A DNA stretch of 6,872 nucleotides from Bacteroidales bacterium (lineage in GTDB: Bacteria; Bacteroidota; Bacteroidia; Bacteroidales; VadinHA17). The notes beneath the pieces were generated by a model, which saw nothing but the letters and a program-made list of their open reading frames with translations, had not been told where the DNA came from and ran no database searches. Made by a program: the position numbers and the translations under genes. Of the stretch, positions 1 through 5,615 are shown piece by piece (positions within the stretch are counted from its first letter, which is position 1; every line of letters begins with the position of its first letter). The stretch spans positions 1-6,872 of the forward strand of contig JAAZAP010000363.1 in the NCBI GenBank assembly GCA_012514255.1, in the 5' to 3' direction.

Positions 1-126
1 CAATACCTGTCAGAAACCGGTAAAAAGGCGAAAGACTATTATGTCCACTACGCCTACTGTCCGAAATGTGCCAAAAAATTCGGGCATAATTACATGATCC
101 TTTTCGCCGAAGTGCAAAATAACTGA
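1..126 (+). CDS. C-terminal end of an unrecognised CPKC-motif protein (5' partial)
   Basis: Frame 1 is open from the left edge to a TGA at 124-126 and encodes the last 41 residues of a protein whose start lies outside the window. The tail is rich in Lys, Tyr and His and contains Y-C-P-K-C (codons 19-23 of the visible part), followed by a hydrophobic stretch, YMILFAEVQ. A single CxxC with nearby His residues could be half of a zinc ribbon or a metal or redox site, but one motif in 41 residues does not define a family. The gene reads toward copA with a 115-base gap, so a metal-related role is possible only by context. I do not recognise the protein. The opposite-strand reading frame across this stretch looks like a shadow. 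Confidence 0.65.
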   Translation, partial: QYLSETGKKAKDYYVHYAYCPKCAKKFGHNYMILFAEVQNN

Positions 127-199
127 AAAACAGACGTAAGGAATTAAAAACATATCATTAACAATATCTGTTGCCAGCCTGCATTTGCCAAACTTCAAC

Positions 200-211
200 T
201 TTCTCCCCGGC
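200..211 (+). promoter_or_regulatory. 12-base motif shared by the two leader regions (copA copy)
   Basis: The sequence TTTCTCCCCGGC lies 30 bases before the copA start codon. The identical 12 bases occur at 2476-2487, upstream of the small exported protein gene, and in both places a TTCAA precedes it by a few bases. Exact sharing of 12 bases between two leaders of about 115 bases each is unlikely by chance. It may be an operator or an upstream promoter element for a common regulator. It is not an obvious palindrome and does not match a metal-regulator site that I can name. Confidence 0.35.
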
Positions 212-241
212 TCATTGTTTTAATTATACGATGTTATTACA

Positions 242-2458
242 ATGACCGAGAAATCGTTTGCCATAGAGGGGATGAACTGCGCATCATGCGCAGCTCATGT
301 GGAGAAAGCCGCAGCAAAGGTTGAGGGCATAACCTTTGCCAGTGTCAACCTGGCCACAGAGAGGCTTACTGTATCATATGATGAGCGTAAGGCTGATTTC
401 AGCAAGCTCCAGGAAGCGGTAGGCAAAGCCGGATACAAAGCCATCGACGACGAGAAGGAAAGACTCGCAGCCCGCCCGGAGACAGAGCGACTGAAGAGAA
501 GACTCCTCTGGTCACTGCTGTTTACGGTCCCGCTGCTTATACTTACTATGTCTGTCATGGCCGGAACCAGGCTGCCGGCATTCATCTCGCCGGAAACCAG
601 CCCCCTGAACTTCGCCCTGCTGCAACTGATGCTCACCACCCCGGTAGTGATCACCGGCCGCAGCTTCTATATCACCGGCACAAAGACACTTCTCAGAGGC
701 AATCCCGGCATGGATACCCTCGTAGCCATGGGCACCGCGGCTGCATACCTCTACGGCATCTATGCCACAGTACGTGTTGCCGGCGGAGCCAGCCACTACG
801 TACACAACCTCTATTATGAATCAGCAGCAACAATCATAACCCTGATAACAACCGGCCGGTACCTTGAGGCCAGATCAAAGTCAAAAGCAGGAAACACCAT
901 CCGCAGTCTTCTTAACCTTGCCCCTCCTCTTGCCACCGTCCTTCGCGACGGCAAGGAGAAAACAGTACCTGCATCCAAAGTCAAGGTCGATGAGCTTGTT
1001 ATAGTCAGGCCAGGCGAGAGATTCCCTGTTGACGGGATTGTCAACGAAGGGATTACATCGGCAGATGAGTCAATGCTCACCGGCGAGAGCACACCCGTGG
1101 AGAAGGATGAAGGAGCAGAGGTCACCGGCGGCAGCATCAACCTCAACGGTTCTGTCGTCTGCCGCTCGACACGCGTAGGCAGCGCCACCACCCTGGCACG
1201 GATAGTAAAACTCATGGAGGAGGCACAGGGATCAAAAGCCCCTATTGCCAGGCTGGCTGATAAGATCTCAGGCATATTCGTGCCGGTAGTCATAGCCCTG
1301 GCCATGCTGGCGGGAACGGCATGGCTCATAGGAACAGGCGATTTTAAACTGGCATTCACGGTGCTGATCTCCGTTCTGATAATTGCCTGCCCATGCGCAC
1401 TGGGCCTCGCAACACCGGTGGCAGTGATGGTAGGTACAGGCAGGGGAGCACAGCAGGGAATACTCATCAAAGGCGGAGAGGCCCTCGAGACAGCACACAA
1501 GGCGAAGGTGATTGTTCTCGACAAGACAGGTACGGTCACTACAGGGATACCGGTGGTGACAGATATTGCGCCGGCCGGCGATGTCACTAAGGATCTCCTG
1601 ATGTCAACCGCCGCGACAGCTGAAGGCCGCTCGGAACATCCGGTGGCCAGGGCAGTTGTAAGTCATGCCGCTGAGATAGATCTCTCATTCCCCTCTCCGG
1701 ACAGGTTTACAGCCCTTCCCGGCTACGGTGTGGAGGCAGCAGTCAACGGCACCCACATACTGGCAGGTAACAGACGCCTGATGACCGAACGGAAAGTAGA
1801 CACCATCACTGCAGATATGACAGCCGAAAAGCTCTCGGAAGAAGGCAAGACGGTGATGTACATTGCCGCCAATGGCATTTGCCTCGGAGTGATAGCCGTG
1901 GCAGATACCATCAGGCCGGAATCGGCCGGCGCCGTACACGCAATGAAGGAGATGGGCGTTGAAGTGATGATGATTACAGGCGATAGTCCACATACTGCGC
2001 GCCATATAGCAGGACAGGCAGGTATAGACACCGTAATAGCAGGTGTGCTGCCCGGCGACAAGGCCGAAGAGGTCAGAAAGGTCCAAAGCAGCGGCAGTAG
2101 CGTGATCATGGTGGGCGATGGCATCAATGACGCCCCCGCGCTGGCGACGGCCGATGTGGGCATAGCCATCGGCTCAGGCACCGATGTAGCCATTGAGGCT
2201 GCTGACGTTGTACTGATTAAAAACGATCTGTACGATGTGGTGCGCACCCTCCGGCTCAGCAACAGCACCATCCGCAATATAAAACAGAACCTCTTCTGGG
2301 CATTCTTCTACAATATACTTGGCATACCGGTGGCCATGGGCCTGCTGCACCTCTTCGGCGGCCCGCTTCTCAATCCGATGATCGCGGCTGCAGCAATGAG
2401 CTTCAGCTCAGTGTCAGTAGTATGGAATGCATTGAGACTCAGAAACGTAAAGCTTTGA
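242..2458 (+). CDS. copA: Cu(+)-exporting P1B-type ATPase (CopA)
   Basis: This inner-membrane pump uses ATP to export Cu(+) from the cytoplasm. The 738-residue protein is complete and of usual length. One N-terminal heavy-metal-associated domain (about residues 3-69) carries GMNCASC with metal-binding Cys13 and Cys16. The actuator domain has TGES at 280-283. The sixth membrane helix has CPC at 383-385. The P-domain has DKTGT with the phosphorylated Asp427, and the N-domain has SEHP at 464-467 with the nucleotide-binding His466. TGD at 579-581 and GDGIND at 625-630 complete the ATPase core. Tyr690-Asn691 in helix 7 and Met719 with Ser723 (MSFSS) in helix 8 complete the transmembrane Cu(+) signature of the P1B-1 group, which argues against Zn/Cd or Ag-only labels. 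ATG at 242 is the only start after the in-frame TAA at 221-223 and places the metal domain directly at the N-terminus. No Shine-Dalgarno sequence is evident, as expected in Bacteroidota. No truncation or frameshift is seen. Confidence 0.97.
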   Translation: MTEKSFAIEGMNCASCAAHVEKAAAKVEGITFASVNLATERLTVSYDERKADFSKLQEAVGKAGYKAIDDEKERLAARPETERLKRRLLWSLLFTVPLLILTMSVMAGTRLPAFISPETSPLNFALLQLMLTTPVVITGRSFYITGTKTLLRGNPGMDTLVAMGTAAAYLYGIYATVRVAGGASHYVHNLYYESAATIITLITTGRYLEARSKSKAGNTIRSLLNLAPPLATVLRDGKEKTVPASKVKVDELVIVRPGERFPVDGIVNEGITSADESMLTGESTPVEKDEGAEVTGGSINLNGSVVCRSTRVGSATTLARIVKLMEEAQGSKAPIARLADKISGIFVPVVIALAMLAGTAWLIGTGDFKLAFTVLISVLIIACPCALGLATPVAVMVGTGRGAQQGILIKGGEALETAHKAKVIVLDKTGTVTTGIPVVTDIAPAGDVTKDLLMSTAATAEGRSEHPVARAVVSHAAEIDLSFPSPDRFTALPGYGVEAAVNGTHILAGNRRLMTERKVDTITADMTAEKLSEEGKTVMYIAANGICLGVIAVADTIRPESAGAVHAMKEMGVEVMMITGDSPHTARHIAGQAGIDTVIAGVLPGDKAEEVRKVQSSGSSVIMVGDGINDAPALATADVGIAIGSGTDVAIEAADVVLIKNDLYDVVRTLRLSNSTIRNIKQNLFWAFFYNILGIPVAMGLLHLFGGPLLNPMIAAAAMSFSSVSVVWNALRLRNVKL

Positions 2459-2475
2459 ACAATAGATTCAATAAT

Positions 2476-2487
2476 TTTCTCCCCGGC
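2476..2487 (+). promoter_or_regulatory. 12-base motif shared by the two leader regions (second copy)
   Basis: This is an exact copy of the TTTCTCCCCGGC motif found before copA. It lies 18 bases after the copA stop and 86 bases before the start of the small exported protein gene. Its last three bases form part of the left arm of the hairpin at 2485-2506. A second copy here suggests that the small gene has its own regulated promoter rather than depending only on read-through from copA. Function is inferred from conservation between the two leaders alone. Confidence 0.35.
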
Positions 2488-2506
2488 GCGATTAAACCTT
2501 TGCGCC
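2485..2506 (+). other. GC-rich hairpin between copA and the small exported protein gene
   Basis: GGCGC at 2485-2489 pairs with GCGCC at 2502-2506, extended inward by a G-T wobble and an A-T pair, leaving an 8-base loop. No T-run follows, so it is not a standard intrinsic terminator. It could slow polymerase or protect the 3' end of the copA mRNA, or form part of the leader of the next gene. It lies just left of a second inverted repeat. Confidence 0.4.
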
Positions 2507-2517
2507 ATCTCTGCATC

Positions 2518-2574
2518 TGAGTAATTGTAAGCAGAAAACAAAAAAGAATAAACAATAACAAAAACAATTACTCA
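2518..2574 (+). promoter_or_regulatory. 11-base inverted repeat whose right arm reaches the start codon
   Basis: TGAGTAATTGT at 2518-2528 is the exact reverse complement of ACAATTACTCA at 2564-2574. The last base of the right arm is the A of the ATG start codon. The 35-base interval is strongly A-rich, with runs of A before the start, as in efficient Bacteroidota translation initiation regions. In mRNA the two arms could form an 11-pair stem that hides the bases directly before the start and leaves the A-rich part in the loop. As DNA it could instead be a split operator. The pairing is seen directly; the regulatory role is inferred. Confidence 0.5.
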
Positions 2575-3002
2575 TGAAAACAAGACTATTCTTATCAGCG
2601 GTGGCATTCATGGCAATAGCAGCCATTGCCTCAGCACAGACGGTCCAGCAGAATCCCGAACAGATCGGAAGAGGCCGCGCGGCAGGAAATGTATATGTTG
2701 ACGCCGACAAAGACGGCGTATGTGATAACTACACCAATGGCACAAGGCCGGGTCGGAGAGCCTACTCCGCCGGAGCAAATCAGACTGCAACCAATCGCGG
2801 ACCAGGCAAAGGCCAGGGACTGGCCCGGGGCGCCAGGAACGGACAGGGCCGTGGCCAGGCTGTAGCTGCAGGCAGAGGCATGGGTCGCGCACAGGGGACA
2901 GCTCCCGGCAGAGGACGTTTTAACGGTAGAGGCCCGGCATTCGTTGACGCTAACAATGACGGTGTGTGCGATAACCTGCAGACAACAGCTGCGAAGAAAT
3001 AA
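2574..3002 (+). CDS. Small exported Gly/Arg-rich protein with two DxxxDGVCD motifs
   Basis: The 142-residue product starts with a typical Sec signal peptide: MKTR, a hydrophobic core, and a likely signal peptidase I site after Ala-Ser-Ala21, before Gln22. The mature part has two near-identical 11-residue motifs, VDADKDGVCDN (42-52) and VDANNDGVCDN (124-134). They bracket a low-complexity basic stretch (about 56-120) made of Gly, Arg, Gln, Ala and Asn. The Asp spacing D-x-D/N-x-D-G-x-C-D resembles the calcium loops of EF-hand, dockerin and thrombospondin type-3 repeats, so metal binding is plausible. The only two Cys (50 and 132) lie inside the motifs and could form a disulphide or bind a metal. 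It is probably periplasmic or outside the cell. It lies 115 bases after copA on the same strand and is followed by a strong terminator. I do not recognise a named family, and a role in copper handling is only suggested by position and the shared upstream motif. Confidence 0.85.
   Translation: MKTRLFLSAVAFMAIAAIASAQTVQQNPEQIGRGRAAGNVYVDADKDGVCDNYTNGTRPGRRAYSAGANQTATNRGPGKGQGLARGARNGQGRGQAVAAGRGMGRAQGTAPGRGRFNGRGPAFVDANNDGVCDNLQTTAAKK
2697..2729 (+). repeat. First copy of the 33-base DxDxDGVCDN-coding repeat
   Basis: This segment codes for residues 42-52 of the small exported protein (VDADKDGVCDN). The second copy is at 2943-2975. The proteins differ at only two of eleven positions (DK against NN), while several synonymous codon differences separate the DNA copies. 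That indicates selection on the peptide rather than a recent DNA duplication. Confidence 0.75.
2943..2975 (+). repeat. Second copy of the 33-base DxxxDGVCDN-coding repeat
   Basis: This segment codes for residues 125-134 plus the preceding Val124 (VDANNDGVCDN), close to the C-terminus. It keeps Asp125, Asn127, Asp129, Gly130, Cys132 and Asp133 in the same spacing as the first copy; the third ligand-like position is Asn instead of Asp, which calcium loops tolerate. Confidence 0.75.
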
Positions 3003-3032
3003 ACGTCACTCCTCCCCCCACAGCACACAGAA

Positions 3033-3060
3033 AAAGAGATCCTCAGGGGTCTCTTTCTTC
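3033..3060 (+). terminator. Intrinsic terminator after the small exported protein gene
   Basis: AAAGAGATCC at 3033-3042 pairs with GGGTCTCTTT at 3047-3056 (ten pairs, one a T-G wobble), closing a four-base TCAG loop. A pyrimidine, T-rich tail (CTTC then TTTCCC) follows. It begins 31 bases after the TAA stop and fits a Rho-independent terminator for the copA-side transcript. The matching A-run on the left could let it work in the other direction too, but no minus-strand gene ends here. Confidence 0.75.
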
Positions 3061-3107
3061 TTTCCCGCATATCATTGTCAACACTATTGCGTGACTTACA
3101 ATTCTTT

Positions 3108-3122
3108 ACCCTCTACGAGGGT
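3108..3122 (+). other. Small hairpin with CTC-TAC-GAG core, first copy
   Basis: ACCCTC (3108-3113) pairs exactly with GAGGGT (3117-3122) around a TAC loop. It is preceded by ACAATTCTTT, nearly the same context as the hairpin at 3159-3175. It lies in the decayed left part of the repeat array. Confidence 0.55.
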
Positions 3123-3158
3123 TATGTCTTTTTCTTGTTCCACTGTCCTACAATTCTT

Positions 3159-3175
3159 AAAGCTCTACGAGCTTT
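3159..3175 (+). other. Small hairpin with CTC-TAC-GAG core, second copy
   Basis: AAAGCTC (3159-3165) pairs exactly with GAGCTTT (3169-3175) around a TAC loop. It shares the CTCTACGAG core with the hairpin at 3108-3122, while the outer stem bases differ on both sides and still pair. It straddles the first unit of the 50-base array. In the later units the left arm is replaced by a TTGC sequence and the pairing is lost. Confidence 0.55.
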
Positions 3176-3391
3176 CATTGTCAACGCTATTGCCGGTTGC
3201 ATGGTACCTATTGCCTACGAGCTTTCATTGTCAACACTATTGCCGGTTGCATGGTACCTATTGCCTACGAGCTTTCATTGTCAACACTATTGCCGGTTGC
3301 ATGGTACCTGTTGCCTACGAGCTTTCATTGTCAACGCTACTGCCAATTGCCTGTGAAAAACAGTAACTTTATCGCTTAACCTGAAGCCACC

Positions 3392-5566
3392 TTGCACCTC
3401 ACCATCATCATCCCCATGTACAACGAAGCCGGCACCATTGCCGTGACACTGCAGAGGCTACGTGATACCCTGTTGCCCGATTTTGTCAGCCAGTTGGAGG
3501 TGATTATCGTCAACGACTGCTCAACTGACAACTCGGCCACCATAGCAGAGGATGCAATAAAAGGATTCCCCGTCGCCAGGGTGCTGAACCTCCCTGTCAA
3601 TGGCGGTAAAGGTGCAGCCATTGCTGCCGGTGTGCAAGAGGCAAAAGGTGACACTATCATCATCCAGGATGCCGACCTGGAGCTTGATCCGGCAGACATA
3701 CCCGCGCTGCTCAGCAGAATGCACGGCCAGAATCTTGACCTGGTAAGCGGCACCCGCTTCGCAGACAGAAAAAAACACCCCGGCCACGCCATGGCAGCAG
3801 TCGTGCTCAACAGGCTCCTCTCCTCCTTCGCTGCACGAATGACCGGAAGAAGAATAACTGACCTGACCTGTGGTTACAAACTGATCACAAAAGAGCTGTT
3901 TCAGAAACTGAAGCTCCGTGAAAGCGGATTCGGCTTTGAGACCGAATTGATGTACAGGGCGCTGAACAACAGCCAGACAAAATTCGCCGAGGAACCGGTA
4001 AGCTACTCCCCCAGAAAAAAGAAAGAGGGCAAAAAGATAGGCATCGCCGACGGCCTCGGCATTACAGCAAAAGTGCTGAGATACGGCCTGGCCGGGAAAA
4101 ATTGGATTTCAGCACTGACACTGATCCTCATCATCACCCTCATGACCGCCACAATGCTGTCAGAGAAGCACTGGAACGACGAGCAACGGGTAATTGAATG
4201 GGATGCTATCTCCTACTATGCATACCTGCCTGCAGCTTTCATCTATCACGATCTTTCTCTCAGCTTCGCCGACAACTACCAGGGAAAGAATAAATTGCTC
4301 GTCTGGCCGGATCGCGGCCCGCAGGGCAGATACGTGATAAAAACCACCATGGGCCTCTCAATGCTCTGGACACCATTCTTCCTTGCCGGACACGGTATTG
4401 CACACCTCTCACGAGCCGACACCGGAGGCTACTCGCCGCCATACAAGTTTTTCCTGCTTGTTTCGGCACTCTTTTTTCTTACGATCGGGCTGATCTATCT
4501 GAGAAAAATATTGCTTGCACACGCATCAGACACTGTCAGCGCTTTAGTCCTTGCGGCATTCGTAATCGGCACCAACCTCTTCTGGTACACTCTCTACCAG
4601 GGGACGATGTCACACCTCTACTCATTTGCTCTGATAAACGCATTAGTCTGGTATTCAATGAAATGGCATGGGCTAACCGGCGCAGTGAAAGCATCATGGG
4701 GCATGGCACACGGAGCTGATGGCAAAGAGCCAGGGTTACCAGACACCGTACCAACAACCTCTTCCGGCCTTCAGAATACCAGCACCAGGATGCTATGGCC
4801 GGCCATAAGAACCGGACTGCTGCTGGGTTTGATAACACTCATCAGGCCGACAAACATAATCATCGCCCTCTTTTTTATACTCTATGGTGTCACCTCCGGC
4901 AAAAGCCTGCGCAGCAGAACCAGGGAACTGGCCGCTGGTTACCGGCACCTGGCACTAATGGCACTGGCAGCACTGATCGTATGGGTTCCCCAGATGCTCT
5001 ACTGGAAGGAGATGACAGGACAGTGGTTATATTTCTCGTACGGCAGTGATGAGCGCTTTTTCTTCGGCGACCCAGCAATAATTAAGGGACTCTTCAGCTG
5101 GCGCAAGGGACTCTTTCTATATACCCCACTGATGATCTTCGCCTTTGCGGGAATCATATCGCTCTGGATACGCCGCTCCCCGCACGCTCTTGCTGTGACC
5201 CTGTTTGTGCCGCTGAATATCTATATCATCTTTTCATGGTGGTGCTGGTGGTATGGCGGAGGATTCGGCCAGAGGGCATTCATAGACAGCTATGTTCTCA
5301 TGGCTGTGGCTGCCGCATCGCTCCTTTCGCATGCGATGACCGCCCGGAGAAGGTGGTTGAGGTCTTCGATCCTCACAGCCCTTATCCTGCTGGCTTCACT
5401 GGGCGCCATCCAGAACATACAGTATTACAACGGTGCCATCCACTGGGATTCGATGACCAGAGGGGCTTATCTCGATTCATTCGGCAGATTGAAGCCTTCG
5501 GCACGATTCCACGATCTGCTGGCGGCCCCCGACTACGAGAAAGCAAGAGAGGGCCTCGACAGGTAA
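3392..5566 (+). CDS. GT2 polyprenyl-phosphate glycosyltransferase fused to a GT-C-like membrane glycosyltransferase
   Basis: The 724-residue product has two parts. Residues 1-235 form a cytoplasmic GT-A fold of the dolichyl/polyprenyl-phosphate sugar synthase type: IIIPMYNE near the start, NDCSTD at 41-46, the metal and nucleotide-sugar motif DADLELDP at 93-100, GTRF at 120-123, DLTCGYK at 157-163 and FGFETE at 180-185. The remainder (from about 238) has roughly ten to eleven hydrophobic segments. Just after the first is EWDAISYYAYLP, with Asp271 placed like the catalytic acid of the first outer loop in GT-C enzymes; further on are RFFFGDP, a W570-R-K-G segment and WWCWWYGGGFGQR at 616-628. 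This half resembles a Bacteroidetes membrane protein family usually left as hypothetical. Likely role (inference): the first domain loads a sugar on a lipid carrier and the second transfers it outside the inner membrane. The start is TTG at 3392: an in-frame TAA lies at 3377-3379, and the next Met (codon 9) would remove the first beta strand. The acceptor and the sugar are unknown. Confidence 0.92.
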   Translation: MHLTIIIPMYNEAGTIAVTLQRLRDTLLPDFVSQLEVIIVNDCSTDNSATIAEDAIKGFPVARVLNLPVNGGKGAAIAAGVQEAKGDTIIIQDADLELDPADIPALLSRMHGQNLDLVSGTRFADRKKHPGHAMAAVVLNRLLSSFAARMTGRRITDLTCGYKLITKELFQKLKLRESGFGFETELMYRALNNSQTKFAEEPVSYSPRKKKEGKKIGIADGLGITAKVLRYGLAGKNWISALTLILIITLMTATMLSEKHWNDEQRVIEWDAISYYAYLPAAFIYHDLSLSFADNYQGKNKLLVWPDRGPQGRYVIKTTMGLSMLWTPFFLAGHGIAHLSRADTGGYSPPYKFFLLVSALFFLTIGLIYLRKILLAHASDTVSALVLAAFVIGTNLFWYTLYQGTMSHLYSFALINALVWYSMKWHGLTGAVKASWGMAHGADGKEPGLPDTVPTTSSGLQNTSTRMLWPAIRTGLLLGLITLIRPTNIIIALFFILYGVTSGKSLRSRTRELAAGYRHLALMALAALIVWVPQMLYWKEMTGQWLYFSYGSDERFFFGDPAIIKGLFSWRKGLFLYTPLMIFAFAGIISLWIRRSPHALAVTLFVPLNIYIIFSWWCWWYGGGFGQRAFIDSYVLMAVAAASLLSHAMTARRRWLRSSILTALILLASLGAIQNIQYYNGAIHWDSMTRGAYLDSFGRLKPSARFHDLLAAPDYEKAREGLDR

Positions 5567-5615
5567 AACCCCGTCAATGCCCTCCTAACCAATGAAATTT
5601 CTAAATTGCGCCAAG

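Larger units (their letters stand above)
3071..3350. repeat. Tandem repeat array, 50-base period, with decayed left part
   Basis: Three full 50-base units begin at CTACGAG at 3165, 3215 and 3265, with a fourth, partial unit at 3315-3350. The full units differ at only two positions (G or A after TCAAC; A or G before TTGC). The partial unit adds one substitution and a GG-to-AA change, then loses similarity. To the left, 3071-3119 has the same layout (ATCATTGTCAACACTATTGC, then a different 22-base segment, then CTACGAG), and 3120-3164 is a weaker copy with small length changes. Each unit thus has a conserved part of about 29 bases and a 21-22-base part that is uniform on the right but different on the left. 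All three forward frames are open because the unit lacks stops and 50 is not a multiple of three; the array does not look coding. Together with the terminator it fills the 389-base gap 3003-3391. I see nothing else in 3351-3391. Confidence 0.9.

Noticed and set aside
127..241. Bacteroidota-type promoter (TTG, then TAnnTTTG) before copA
   Set aside because: TGCATTTG at 180-187 is one base off the -7 consensus, but no TTG lies at the proper distance upstream, so I could not place a promoter with confidence.
814..1587. Long minus-strand open frame inside copA (257 codons), and another at 1723-2277
   Set aside because: Both are antisense to a fully conserved ATPase core, have low-complexity Ser/Thr/Pro-rich products, and look like shadows of the codon pattern.
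3181..3340. TTGACA on the minus strand of each repeat unit as a promoter
   Set aside because: The -35-like hexamer has only a poor TAGGTA partner 18 bases on, and Bacteroidota primary promoters use different elements. No minus-strand gene lies downstream.
3071..3350. The regular repeat-plus-segment layout as a CRISPR array
   Set aside because: The inner 21-22-base segments of the right-hand units are the same rather than unique, the conserved part decays on the left, and no cas gene is present. It is a tandem repeat.
2944..3379. Overlapping forward open frames of 60-140 codons across the repeat array
   Set aside because: They arise because the 50-base unit lacks forward stop codons and 50 is not divisible by three, so every frame reads the same cyclic peptide. 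The longest overlaps the end of the small exported protein gene and the terminator. No start signal supports any of them.
5567..5615. Terminator between the convergent glycosyltransferase and GH2 genes
   Set aside because: The only pairing seen is AATTT-CT-AAATT, whose loop is too short to fold well. There is no GC-rich stem with a T-run on either strand.
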